A DNA stretch of 64,000 nt from an uncultured Eubacterium sp. (GCA_945946665.1 CAMEWO010000004.1:62001-126000); one strand, 5' to 3'. Counted from the stretch's first letter, positions 43,695-52,074 are shown. Notes: generated from the letters alone by a model not told the origin. Numbers and translations: made by a program.

Positions 43695-44030
43695 ATGAAG
43701 TGGTATAAAAAGCTGTATTTAGGTGAGAATGCTGAAAAATCCCGATATAAAGTGTTTGGAAGAATTAAGACGAATAAGTTTTCATTCAATACATATCTGA
43801 TTGTTCTTCCATCTAACAAGGAAAATCTTTTGGATATTATTTCTGCCAATATGCTTTTGCAGCCGTATTTCAAGAAGAAAGAAAACAGGGATAATCTGTA
43901 TGTTTTAGGTATTGCAGATGGGAAAGATGAAGCTTTGGAAGTGGTAAGAACTATTATTGATGAAGTATATACCAATACAGGTTCATTTAATATCAGTGGA
44001 TATTTGCATTTTGGAGATAGGAGAGCATAA
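43695..44030 (+). CDS. Unknown 111-residue protein
   Basis: Not recognised. It is a 111-residue soluble alpha/beta protein (MKWYKKLYLGENAEKSRYKV, NTYLIVLPSNKENLLDIISA, LYVLGIADGKDEALEVVRTI). The alternation of strands and helices suggests a small single domain. It starts one base after the upstream stop codon, and its own stop overlaps the next start (TAATG), so it is translationally coupled on both sides. Confidence 0.75.
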   Translation: MKWYKKLYLGENAEKSRYKVFGRIKTNKFSFNTYLIVLPSNKENLLDIISANMLLQPYFKKKENRDNLYVLGIADGKDEALEVVRTIIDEVYTNTGSFNISGYLHFGDRRA

Positions 44031-44929
44031 TGCTTCATATATTGCTTTTAGTTATTAAGATTCTGCTTATTACAGTTTCTGCAATTCTGGCATTTCTTCT
44101 TCTGACAATTCTGGCAGTTTTGTTTGTACCTGTAAGATACAGGATTAATGGGGAATATGACAACAGCAGCCAGTATGTTGCTGGAAAGGTTTCATGGCTT
44201 TTGCATTTTATTTCATTTACTGGTGGATACAGTAAGGAGAATAAAGTTTTTTATACTTTGAGAATATGCGGAATAAGAATTAACCTTTCAAAGAAAAAGC
44301 AGTCGGATAAATCAGATGAAAAAAAGGAAAAGAATATATTTGATTCTGAAACTTCAGTACAAGAGAAAGACGCTGAAGGATACAATGGTAAATCTGATGT
44401 GGCTGGTGATGAGAATCACTCTGTGGTTGATGATGAGAAGACTGGTTACGTAAAGAAGGACGAAGCTAAAGAAGAGGCTGACCATAAAGAAACGTTCAAA
44501 GAAAAAGAAAAAGTTTCTTTTTCACAAAGGCTTAAGAAGGTTAAAGAGTCACTGACAGAATTAATAAATAATACAAAAGAAACGAAAGAAAAGATATCAA
44601 AGAAGTTGAATAATCCTGATTATAAGGAGCTGGCAGGTTTTTTGTGGAACCAGTTTAAAAAGCTTATTGGGATAATAAAACCGAAAAAAGGCAGTCTGTA
44701 TGTCCATTTTGGATTTGATGATGTTGAAACGACGGGAAAGGCTGCTATGTATCTGGCTGTTCTGTATGGTATAATGGGACTCGATATTCAGATTTATCCG
44801 GATTTTGATAATGAAGTTCTGGAAGGTAAAGTCAAATTAATTGGAAGCATCAGATTGTGGGGAATTGTTGTTATTGCAATAAGGTGCTTTTTAAATAAAG
44901 ATTTTAGGAAATATATTTTGAAAAAGTAA
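44030..44929 (+). CDS. DUF2953 domain-containing membrane protein
   Basis: A 299-residue protein with an N-terminal membrane helix (residues ~5-30), then FVPVRYRINGEYD, the usual DUF2953 opening. A Lys/Glu-rich linker follows at ~85-170, and the DUF2953 core (YVHFGFDDVETTGKAAMYLA, then IYPDFDNEVLEGKVKLIGSI) completes it. In many spore formers DUF2953 (ytfI) lies directly before ytfJ/gerW, exactly as here. The biochemical function is unknown. Confidence 0.88.
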   Translation: MLHILLLVIKILLITVSAILAFLLLTILAVLFVPVRYRINGEYDNSSQYVAGKVSWLLHFISFTGGYSKENKVFYTLRICGIRINLSKKKQSDKSDEKKEKNIFDSETSVQEKDAEGYNGKSDVAGDENHSVVDDEKTGYVKKDEAKEEADHKETFKEKEKVSFSQRLKKVKESLTELINNTKETKEKISKKLNNPDYKELAGFLWNQFKKLIGIIKPKKGSLYVHFGFDDVETTGKAAMYLAVLYGIMGLDIQIYPDFDNEVLEGKVKLIGSIRLWGIVVIAIRCFLNKDFRKYILKK

Positions 44930-44943
44930 ATGGAGGTATAACA

Positions 44944-45351
44944 ATGGCAGAGAACAATTTTCAGGAGACAGTTTCATCTTTATTCAAGGGTATGGATTCT
45001 TTTATTTCGGCAAAGACTGTTGTGGGGGATGCCGTTACGGTGAAAGATACAATAATTCTTCCACTTGTTGATGTTTCTTTTGGAGTGGGAGCGGGAGCTT
45101 TTGCTGGCGACAAGAAGAATAATGCCGGGGGAGCCATGACTGGTAAAATTTCTCCAAGCGCTGTTCTTGTGATTCAGAATGGTTCAACAAAGCTTGTAAA
45201 TATTAAGAATCAGGATACAGTTACTAAAATTCTTGATATGGTTCCAGATGTTGTGGACAAGATTACATCAAAGTTTGGTGGCTCTGATGAAGCTGATGAA
45301 GAGGTTAATGAAGCAATAGATGGTGTTGCAAGGGAATATAATAATCAGTAA
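44944..45351 (+). CDS. GerW family sporulation protein (YtfJ-like)
   Basis: A 135-residue protein of the GerW/YtfJ family, found in spore formers and linked in B. subtilis to spore germination. The landmarks are VGDAVTVKDTIILPLVDVSFG, GAGAFAGDKKNNAGGAMTGK and SPSAVLVIQNG. It follows the DUF2953 gene after 14 bases with a TGGAGG ribosome site. Its presence supports a spore-forming lineage. The exact role is not proven outside Bacillus. Confidence 0.9.
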   Translation: MAENNFQETVSSLFKGMDSFISAKTVVGDAVTVKDTIILPLVDVSFGVGAGAFAGDKKNNAGGAMTGKISPSAVLVIQNGSTKLVNIKNQDTVTKILDMVPDVVDKITSKFGGSDEADEEVNEAIDGVAREYNNQ

Positions 45352-45395
45352 CAGCATATAATATATTGACCTTATATTAGGGGAGAGTAGGTGTT

Positions 45396-45539
45396 ATGTA
45401 CTGTCGCCTGATGGGCTTTATATTGTTCTGGATTGCAGTGGGGATGCTGCTGGCTTTATTTATTGCTGACAATATATTTTTATGTGTCTGTATTATTATT
45501 GGTCTTATGATTATAGGTTTTAACATGTTTTGCAGGTGA
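45396..45539 (+). CDS. 47-residue two-helix membrane peptide
   Basis: ATG 45396 to TGA 45537-45539 encodes 47 residues: a short head MYCRLMG, one helix (FILFWIAVGMLLALFIAD) and a second hydrophobic stretch (CVCIIIGLMIIGFNMF). GGGGAGAG lies upstream at a good distance. It is 44 bases after the GerW-like gene. Small proteins of this look are common near sporulation genes in Clostridia, but I cannot assign a family. Confidence 0.65.
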   Translation: MYCRLMGFILFWIAVGMLLALFIADNIFLCVCIIIGLMIIGFNMFCR

Positions 45540-45562
45540 TGGCATATTTTTGTAAAAAGTTG

Positions 45563-45591
45563 TTGCAAATTGTTGCCATATCTGATAGAAT
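45563..45591 (+). promoter_or_regulatory. SigA-type promoter for rpmB
   Basis: TTGCAA at 45563-45568 and TAGAAT at 45586-45591 with a 17-base spacer. Confidence 0.65.
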
Positions 45592-45599
45592 AACTTCTG

Positions 45600-45619
45600 T
45601 TGTGGGTAGAGACCCCCAA
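45600..45619 (+). other. 5'-terminal hairpin in the rpmB leader
   Basis: TTGTGGG (45600-45606) pairs with CCCCCAA (45613-45619) with one mismatch around loop TAGAGA. The transcript should start near 45598, so the hairpin would be at the very 5' end. Confidence 0.4.
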
Positions 45620-45642
45620 ATGAGCTAAGGAGGTGTAAATCG

Positions 45643-45828
45643 ATGGCAAAATGTGCAATTTGTGAAAAAGGTGCTCACTTTGGAATAGCTGTGAGCCATT
45701 CTCATAGAAGATCAAATAAGAAGTGGAATGCAAACGTTAAGTCTGTAAAGGTTAAGGTTAACGGAACACCACAGAAGATGTATGTATGTACATCATGCTT
45801 ACGTTCAGGTGCTGTTGAGCGTGCTTAA
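45643..45828 (+). CDS. rpmB: 50S ribosomal protein L28
   Basis: A 61-residue L28. It is the zinc-binding form, with two Cys-x2-Cys pairs (KCAICEKG and VCTSCLRSG). HSHRRSNKKWNANV is the rRNA-binding segment. AAGGAGGTG lies upstream of the ATG. It has its own promoter and terminator, so it is a single-gene unit, upstream of the Asp23 and DAK2 genes as in Bacillus. Confidence 0.97.
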   Translation: MAKCAICEKGAHFGIAVSHSHRRSNKKWNANVKSVKVKVNGTPQKMYVCTSCLRSGAVERA

Positions 45829-45867
45829 TATTTTTTTGCTATTAATTTTCGAAAATTTATAACATGG

Positions 45868-45905
45868 AAGGGCAGATTGTTAAAGCAGTCTGCTCTTTTT
45901 TTTGA
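45868..45905 (+). terminator. rpmB terminator
   Basis: AAGGGCAGATTG (45868-45879) pairs with CAGTCTGCTCTT (45886-45897) with two wobbles, followed by a long T-run. Confidence 0.9.
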
Positions 45906-45912
45906 GATTTTA

Positions 45913-45941
45913 TTGAATTATACGTTATTTTTATGTATAAT
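45913..45941 (+). promoter_or_regulatory. SigA-type promoter for the Asp23-DAK2-recG operon
   Basis: TTGAAT at 45913-45918 and TATAAT at 45936-45941 with a 17-base spacer. Confidence 0.75.
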
Positions 45942-45992
45942 ACCAATATTAGATTGGATATTTGTGTGTATCCGTAATTAGGAGGTATATAT

Positions 45993-46352
45993 ATGAAGGG
46001 ATATATAGATGGTGATTTGGGTAGAATTTCCATTGATTCCGAAGTTATTGCCAGATATGCCGGCTCAACAGCGGTAGAGTGCTTTGGCATCGTTGGAATG
46101 GCTGCAGTCAGCATGAAAGACGGTTTATTTAAACTGTTAAAAGGTGACAGCCTTACAAGAGGTATTAATGTTAAGATAGATGAAGATAATAAAATATCAA
46201 TTGAATTTCATGTAATTGTTTCTTATGGTGTAAGCATTCTTACAGTTGCAGACAATCTTATTGAGAATGTTAAATACAAAGTTCATGAGTTTACCGGACT
46301 TGAGATTAAGAAGATTGATATATTTGTTGAAGGTGTAAGAGTAATCGACTGA
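45993..46352 (+). CDS. Asp23/Gls24 family envelope stress protein
   Basis: A 119-residue Asp23/Gls24 (YloU-like) protein: ISIDSEVIARYAGSTAVECFGIVGMAA at the N-terminus and TGLEIKKIDIFVEGVRV at the C-terminus. The family binds membranes or regulates the neighbouring DAK2 kinase; here it lies just upstream of that gene, as yloU-yloV do in B. subtilis. AGGAGG lies upstream of the ATG. It has a good promoter. Confidence 0.92.
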   Translation: MKGYIDGDLGRISIDSEVIARYAGSTAVECFGIVGMAAVSMKDGLFKLLKGDSLTRGINVKIDEDNKISIEFHVIVSYGVSILTVADNLIENVKYKVHEFTGLEIKKIDIFVEGVRVID

Positions 46353-46400
46353 TTTTCATAATAGTATGCCGATAAGGCAGAATGGAGGATATTTTTAATA

Positions 46401-48095
46401 ATGAATACAATAGATGCAGCACTGGTACAGAAGATGTTCCTTGCAGGCGCAAAGAATCTTGAATCTAATAAGGAATGGATTAATGACCTTAATGTGTTCC
46501 CTGTGCCAGATGGTGATACAGGAACTAATATGACAATGACAATAATGTCTGCTGCCAAGGAAGTGAGCAGTATTGTAAATCCAACTATGGAAAATCTTGC
46601 GAAGGCCATTTCCAGCGGTTCATTAAGAGGAGCAAGAGGTAATTCAGGTGTTATTCTTTCTCAGCTTTTAAGAGGTTTTTCCAAGGAGATGTCTTCCTTA
46701 AAGGAAATATCTGTTGAGAATCTTGCTTCTGCTACCCAGAGAGCAACAGAAACTGCATATAAGGCTGTTATGAAACCAAAGGAAGGTACAATTCTTACTG
46801 TTGCCAAGGGAATATCAGACAAGACAGCAGAGATTGCGGCAGAATCTGACGATATAGAATCAGCTCTTCTTACAATTATTGAGCATGCAGAATATGTTCT
46901 TTCAAAGACACCTGATATGCTGCCGGTATTAAAAGAGGCAGGCGTTGTAGATTCAGGTGGACAGGGACTTGTTGTATTCTTAAGGGGAATGTATGATGCT
47001 TTAACAGGAAAAGTTACTAATTTTGAAATTACAGAACCTAATCCAGAGTTTAAGGCGGGCTCTTCAATGCCAGGGAAGGGTGCTGCAGTTGAGAATGCAG
47101 ATATTAAGTTTGGTTACTGTACAGAATTTATCATTATGCTTGAAAAGGAGTTTAATGAGGATACAGAGGTAAAGTTTAAGGAATTCTTATCTTCAATAGG
47201 TGACTCAATTGTTTGTGTTGCACTTGATGATATTGTTAAGGTTCATGTTCATACTAACCATCCTGGTCAGGCATTTGAGAAAGCCCTGGAGTATGGCCAG
47301 CTTACAAAGATGAAAGTTGACAATATGAGAGAGGAACATAATCAGAAGGTTGTTGCCCAGTCAGAGATGCAGGCTGCAATTGCCAAGGAAGCACAGGAGA
47401 AGAACAGTAAACCTGTTAATTCTCCTAAGAAGGATTATGGTTTTATTACAATTGTTGCTGGAAGTGGTCTTTCTGAGATATTTAAAAGTCTTGGTGTTGA
47501 TCAGGTTATTGAAGGCGGCCAGACAATGAATCCAAGTACGGAAGATATCCTTAATGCAGCTGATAATATTAATGCAGATACTATATTTGTACTTCCAAAT
47601 AATAGTAACATTATCCTTGCTGCAAACCAGGCAGCTTCAATTGTTGATGATAAGAAGATTATAGTTATTCCAACAAAGACTGTTCCACAGGGTATTACAG
47701 CAATGATTAATTTTGAGGAATCCCGTTCTGCGCAGGAGAATGAAGTTACTATGACAGAGTCTCTTGCTAGTGTTTCTACCGGACAGGTAACATATGCTGT
47801 GCGGGATACTTCTATCGATGGTAAGACAATTTGTAATGGTGATATAATGGGAATTGGTGATAAAGGGCTGTTGGCTGTCGGAAAGGAAATTGATGATACT
47901 GTCCTTGAAATGCTGGAAGCAATGTTATCAGAGAATGATGATGCTGAGTTGGTAAGTCTTTATTATGGTGAGGAGATTTCTGAGGAACAGGCAGATTCAC
48001 TTGCTGCTTTGATTGAGGGCAAATTCCCTGACATTGATGTTGAGGTTCAGATGGGCGGACAGCCAGTTTACTATTATTTAGTTTCGGTAGAATAA
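46401..48095 (+). CDS. DAK2 domain protein, FakA-like fatty acid kinase
   Basis: A 564-residue protein. The N-terminal DhaL/DAK2 domain (NVFPVPDGDTGTNM, GARGNSGVILSQLLRGF, DSGGQGLVVFLRGM) supplies the ATP site, and the middle and C-terminal domains follow the YloV/FakA layout. FakA phosphorylates fatty acids held by DegV proteins; the DegV protein encoded at 11028 is a possible partner. Asp residues of the D-G-D-T-G motif are intact. Ribosome site TGGAGG is 17 bases upstream. recG starts 8 bases after its stop. Confidence 0.9.
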   Translation: MNTIDAALVQKMFLAGAKNLESNKEWINDLNVFPVPDGDTGTNMTMTIMSAAKEVSSIVNPTMENLAKAISSGSLRGARGNSGVILSQLLRGFSKEMSSLKEISVENLASATQRATETAYKAVMKPKEGTILTVAKGISDKTAEIAAESDDIESALLTIIEHAEYVLSKTPDMLPVLKEAGVVDSGGQGLVVFLRGMYDALTGKVTNFEITEPNPEFKAGSSMPGKGAAVENADIKFGYCTEFIIMLEKEFNEDTEVKFKEFLSSIGDSIVCVALDDIVKVHVHTNHPGQAFEKALEYGQLTKMKVDNMREEHNQKVVAQSEMQAAIAKEAQEKNSKPVNSPKKDYGFITIVAGSGLSEIFKSLGVDQVIEGGQTMNPSTEDILNAADNINADTIFVLPNNSNIILAANQAASIVDDKKIIVIPTKTVPQGITAMINFEESRSAQENEVTMTESLASVSTGQVTYAVRDTSIDGKTICNGDIMGIGDKGLLAVGKEIDDTVLEMLEAMLSENDDAELVSLYYGEEISEEQADSLAALIEGKFPDIDVEVQMGGQPVYYYLVSVE

Positions 48096-48102
48096 TATCA
48101 AT

Positions 48103-50166
48103 ATGAGAATTACAGAATTAAAGGGCATTGGAGAGAAAAGTGCCCAGTGTTTTAGCAGGCTTAATGTATACACAGTTGAGGATCTCGTGGGTTTATACCC
48201 ACGGGATTATGACGTGTACGAAGAGCCTGCTTTAATTAATGAATTAAAGCAGGATTATGAGAAGACAATAGTGGCTGTGGATGGCGTAGTTGCCAAAAAT
48301 CTTGAGGTATACAATACTGGAAGAATTGTAATATTGTCTACAGTAATAAGGGATATAAAAGGTAATGGCTTGAAATGTGTATGGTATAATATGCCTTATC
48401 TTAAGAGCTCTTTAAGACAGGGAACACGGTATGTATTCAGAGGAAAGCTGTCAGTTAAAAGAGGAGCTTTGTGTCTTGAACAGCCAGATATGTACACGGT
48501 TTCAGATTATAATAATATTAAAGGTGTTATGCAGCCGGTATATCCATTAACTAAAGGTCTTTCAAATAAACTTGTTACAAAGGCGGTAAAACAGGCTTTA
48601 GAAAAGTACAATACCGGACTTGAAAAGGAATTTATACCGGAGGATATAAGGGCAGAATATAACCTTGCTGAACATAATTTTTCGGTGGTAAATATACATT
48701 TTCCCGGAACAATGGATGATTACGTTCAGGCAAGAAAAAGGCTGACTTTTGAAGAGTTTTTCCTGTTTATACTTGCAATCAGGTCTCTCAAAAACAGAAC
48801 GGAAAGACTTCCCAACAGTTTTCATATATCTAATGACCCCCGAACTGACCAGTTTCTTGAAGCATTGCCATATTCGTTGACAAATGCCCAGAAGAAAGCA
48901 TGGGAGGAAATAAAGGAAAATATGCAGAGCGACAGGCTTATGAGCAGGCTTGTTCAGGGCGATGTTGGTTCTGGAAAGACAATTATTGCAGTACTTGCGT
49001 TGATGAATACAGCATTCTCGGGATATCAGGGGGCGTTGATGGCACCAACAGAGGTTCTTGCAAAGCAGCATTATGAAACTATCACCGGATTGTTTGAGAA
49101 GTATGGGATTAATCTTACGGCAGTTCTTCTTACAGGTTCACAATCTGCAAAGGAAAGAAAAAGTGTATATGAGGAAATTGAATCAGGGGAGGCAGACATT
49201 ATTATCGGTACGCATGCCCTTATTCAGGAAAAAGCTATATACAATAATCTTGCTCTTGTCATTACAGATGAGCAGCATAGATTTGGCGTTAATCAGAGAA
49301 AAGCTTTATCTGAAAAAGGCAGTAATCCACATATTCTTGTAATGAGTGCTACGCCTATTCCCAGGACTCTTGCAATTATTGTATATGGAGACCTTGATAT
49401 CTCTGTTATTGACGAGATGCCTGTAGGCAGACTTCCTATAAAGAACTGTGTTGTGGACCAGTCATACAGACCGAAAGCCTACAGCTTTATTGCTAACCAG
49501 ATCCAACAGGGAAGGCAGGCATATGTGATTTGTCCTATGGTTGAGGAAAGCGAAGGAGCTGACCTTGAAAATGTTATAGATTATTCAAAAATGCTTAAAT
49601 CCTATCTCCCGGACGACATTAAAGTTGAGTACCTGCATGGAAAGATGAAAGCTGCAGAAAAAAACAGCATTATGGAAAAATTTCTTAGTGGTGATATTCA
49701 GGTACTTGTTTCTACCACAGTAATAGAGGTAGGAGTTAATGTGCCTAATGCATCTGTGATGATGATTGAGAATGCAGACAGGTTCGGTCTGGCGCAGCTT
49801 CACCAGCTGAGGGGAAGAGTAGGTCGAGGAAAGCACCAGTCTTATTGTATATTTGTTTCTGGCAATAAGCAGAAGAAAACCAGGGACAGACTGGAGATTC
49901 TGTTAAAGACCAATGATGGATTTAAAATTGCCGAGGAGGATCTTAAACTACGTGGGCCGGGAGATTTTCTGGGTGTGCGTCAGAGTGGTGACCTTGATTT
50001 TGGTCTTGCAGATATTTTTACAGATTCTAAAATGCTTAAAGCAGCCTCTGATTGTGCAGGAAAAGTCCTGGATGAGGATCCTCTGCTTGAAAGCGAAAAA
50101 AACAGGGGGTTGTCTGAAAAAGTATCAGAATATACATTGAAATGTTTAAGCAAACTTAATCTTTAG
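48103..50166 (+). CDS. recG: ATP-dependent DNA helicase RecG
   Basis: A 687-residue RecG. An N-terminal wedge/OB domain (residues ~1-170) is followed by the helicase core: Walker A QGDVGSGKTIIAV near residue 285, motif II DEQHRFG, motif III MSATPIPRT, and the C-terminal motifs QLHQLRGRVGRG and LRGPGDFLGVRQSG. It remodels stalled replication forks. The gene order Asp23-DAK2-recG is conserved in Firmicutes. All motifs are intact. Confidence 0.97.
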   Translation: MRITELKGIGEKSAQCFSRLNVYTVEDLVGLYPRDYDVYEEPALINELKQDYEKTIVAVDGVVAKNLEVYNTGRIVILSTVIRDIKGNGLKCVWYNMPYLKSSLRQGTRYVFRGKLSVKRGALCLEQPDMYTVSDYNNIKGVMQPVYPLTKGLSNKLVTKAVKQALEKYNTGLEKEFIPEDIRAEYNLAEHNFSVVNIHFPGTMDDYVQARKRLTFEEFFLFILAIRSLKNRTERLPNSFHISNDPRTDQFLEALPYSLTNAQKKAWEEIKENMQSDRLMSRLVQGDVGSGKTIIAVLALMNTAFSGYQGALMAPTEVLAKQHYETITGLFEKYGINLTAVLLTGSQSAKERKSVYEEIESGEADIIIGTHALIQEKAIYNNLALVITDEQHRFGVNQRKALSEKGSNPHILVMSATPIPRTLAIIVYGDLDISVIDEMPVGRLPIKNCVVDQSYRPKAYSFIANQIQQGRQAYVICPMVEESEGADLENVIDYSKMLKSYLPDDIKVEYLHGKMKAAEKNSIMEKFLSGDIQVLVSTTVIEVGVNVPNASVMMIENADRFGLAQLHQLRGRVGRGKHQSYCIFVSGNKQKKTRDRLEILLKTNDGFKIAEEDLKLRGPGDFLGVRQSGDLDFGLADIFTDSKMLKAASDCAGKVLDEDPLLESEKNRGLSEKVSEYTLKCLSKLNL

Positions 50167-50231
50167 ACCATATAATACAGGAGATTAGTGCGAAAAATAA
50201 GCTTGATAGACTATGCGGAATGGAGATAATT

Positions 50232-50462
50232 ATGAGAGAGATGGAATTTACAATGAGCAGACCTAATCTTGTAAAAGTAGGGGATGAGGTGGAGATAACA
50301 GAAGGAAAGCTACCCAGCAGTTATTATTATACTATCGAACCGGCAGTGGCTATGTCGGGAAATTACGCTACACCAGACAGGTTAAAATCCAGAAAAGGAG
50401 TAGTTACAGAGGTTGGCGAGTCAAAGAGGGGATTCTACGTAAAAGCAGCCTTTGATGAATAG
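50232..50462 (+). CDS. Small 76-residue protein, unknown function
   Basis: The protein has 76 residues (MREMEFTMSRPNLVKVGDEV..., ending FYVKAAFDE). It is soluble and rich in beta-forming residues, and the VGDEVEITEGKL and RKGVVTEVGES segments resemble a KOW/SH3-like barrel, but I cannot assign a family. The ATG at 50232 has TGGAG at the right distance; the ATG at 50220 overlaps that site. Its stop is followed three bases later by a long hairpin that includes the spoIVA ribosome site. Confidence 0.7.
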   Translation: MREMEFTMSRPNLVKVGDEVEITEGKLPSSYYYTIEPAVAMSGNYATPDRLKSRKGVVTEVGESKRGFYVKAAFDE

Positions 50463-50487
50463 GTGAAAAGCTTCCTGCATATACATT
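50457..50487 (+). promoter_or_regulatory. Possible SigE-type promoter for spoIVA
   Basis: GAATA at 50457-50461 resembles a SigE -35 element. CATATACA (50478-50485) or TATACATT (50480-50487) resembles the SigE -10 consensus CATACANT, at a spacing of 14-16 bases counted after a seven-base -35 box. spoIVA is SigE-dependent in B. subtilis. The start point would lie near 50492-50495. Confidence 0.35.
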
Positions 50488-50513
50488 TAGCAGTATATGC
50501 AGGAGGTTTTTTT
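50466..50513 (+). terminator. 19-bp hairpin that includes the spoIVA ribosome site
   Basis: The 19-base arm 50466-50484 (AAAAGCTTCCTGC...) pairs along its full length with 50493-50511 (...TGCAGGAGGTTTTT), with two wobbles, around loop ATTTAGCA. It ends in a T-run and has the shape of an intrinsic terminator. The AGGAGG of spoIVA (50501-50506) lies inside the 3' arm. Confidence 0.85.
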
Positions 50514-52037
50514 ATGGACAGCAATATTCATAAGCAATCCACATACAATATTTATAAGGATATTGGTGAAAGAACCAATGGAGAAATATACATAGGGGTT
50601 GTTGGCCCGGTAAGAACAGGCAAATCCACATTCATAAAAAGATTTATGGATCTGGCTGTAATTCCAGAGATTGAAAATGAACATGTCAGAAAACGTACTA
50701 TGGATGAACTTCCCATGAGTGGAGCGGGAAGTACAATAACTACAACAGAACCTAAATTTATACCAAGTGATGCCCCTGTTGTTAAAGTTCTTGATAATAT
50801 GTCAGTTAAGATTCGGCTCATTGATTGTGTAGGATTCATGGTGGATGGTGCACTGGGACTTTTTGAGAATGATAAGGAACGCATGGTCAAGACACCATGG
50901 CAACAGGATGATATTCCATTTACCCAGGCAGCGGAGATTGGGACAAATAAGGTTATAAAGGAACATTCAACTATAGGAATTATTGTAACAACAGATGGAA
51001 GCTTTGGAGAAATAGAAAGGGAGAACTATGTAAAAGCGGAAAAAAGAACGGTTAATGAGTTGAAGAATATTGGAAAACCATTTGTTATTCTTCTGAACAG
51101 CAAAAGACCTTATTCAAAGGAAACTATTGAACTGGGGGCAAAACTTTCCAGAGATTACCAGTCAAAAGTAATACCGGTAAACTGTGACCAGTTAAAGAAG
51201 GAAGATGTAGATAATATACTTAACAGCATGCTTATGGAATTTCCTGTGGAGAAAATGGAGATATACTGCCCTAGCTGGACACAGATGCTTAAGCCGGATC
51301 ATTGGCTGAAAAGGCAGATTGTAGATGTGGCAAAGAATATTCTTATGAATATTACCTATATTAAAGATGTGGTTGAAAAGACTAAGGATAAAGCCGGGCT
51401 GTTAAATGATCTGGATCCGGATTCCTGCTCATTTATTGACAAATTTTCTGTTGATGACATTAATCTAAGCAATGGAATTGTTAAATTTGCCATGACACTG
51501 AAAAATTCAATATATTATAAAGTACTAAGCGAACTTACAAGAACAGACATTAATAATGAATATGAGCTTATAAGCCTTATAAGAGAATTCGCGTCAAGAA
51601 AAGCAGAATATGACTCGGTAAAAGATGCACTGTGGGATGTTAACTCTACGGGATTTGGCATTGTTACACCGTTGCGAAAGGATATTGTCCTTGATGAGCC
51701 TGTTGTCATAAAAAATGGAAGTAAATATGGTGTTAAAATAAAAGCATCTGTCCCATCTGTTAATATGCTTAAAACCAATATATCTGTTGAAATTGCACCG
51801 ATTGTGGGAACTAAAAGCCAGGCAGATGATCTTATCGAATATATAAAGGAAAATACAGCAGATAATCCTGATGGAATATGGGATACAAACATATTTGGAA
51901 AAACAGTGGAGCAGATTGTAAATGATGGAATATATGAAAAGACACATAATATAACAGAGCAAAGCATGGAAAAGATTAGTTCCACCCTTGAGAAGGTTAT
52001 GAATGAAAACTCAGGACTTGTGTGTCTTATTGTATAA
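50514..52037 (+). CDS. spoIVA: Stage IV sporulation protein A
   Basis: A 507-residue SpoIVA, the ATPase that polymerises on the forespore surface and anchors the spore coat. The Walker A is VGPVRTGKSTFIKRF near residue 29, and the family segments MDELPMSGAGSTITTTEP, LIDCVGFMVDGALG and TDGSFGEIERENYV are present, as is the hydrophobic C-terminal tail (GLVCLIV). Its length is close to B. subtilis SpoIVA. The start is ATG 50514 with AGGAGG at 50501-50506; the frame back to 50463 reads through the hairpin and is not plausible. Confidence 0.97.
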   Translation: MDSNIHKQSTYNIYKDIGERTNGEIYIGVVGPVRTGKSTFIKRFMDLAVIPEIENEHVRKRTMDELPMSGAGSTITTTEPKFIPSDAPVVKVLDNMSVKIRLIDCVGFMVDGALGLFENDKERMVKTPWQQDDIPFTQAAEIGTNKVIKEHSTIGIIVTTDGSFGEIERENYVKAEKRTVNELKNIGKPFVILLNSKRPYSKETIELGAKLSRDYQSKVIPVNCDQLKKEDVDNILNSMLMEFPVEKMEIYCPSWTQMLKPDHWLKRQIVDVAKNILMNITYIKDVVEKTKDKAGLLNDLDPDSCSFIDKFSVDDINLSNGIVKFAMTLKNSIYYKVLSELTRTDINNEYELISLIREFASRKAEYDSVKDALWDVNSTGFGIVTPLRKDIVLDEPVVIKNGSKYGVKIKASVPSVNMLKTNISVEIAPIVGTKSQADDLIEYIKENTADNPDGIWDTNIFGKTVEQIVNDGIYEKTHNITEQSMEKISSTLEKVMNENSGLVCLIV

Positions 52038-52045
52038 TGCCAGCA

Positions 52046-52074
52046 TTGCGGGCAGATAAAAAATGTGATAAAAT
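52046..52074 (+). promoter_or_regulatory. Promoter for apt
   Basis: TTGCGG at 52046-52051 and TAAAAT at 52069-52074 with a 17-base spacer. Confidence 0.55.

Noticed and set aside
46367-46379. TGCC/GGCA hairpin between the Asp23 and DAK2 genes
   Set aside because: A 4-bp stem is expected by chance.
48598-49071. Minus-strand open frame of 157 codons inside recG
   Set aside because: Antisense shadow of a well-conserved helicase gene.
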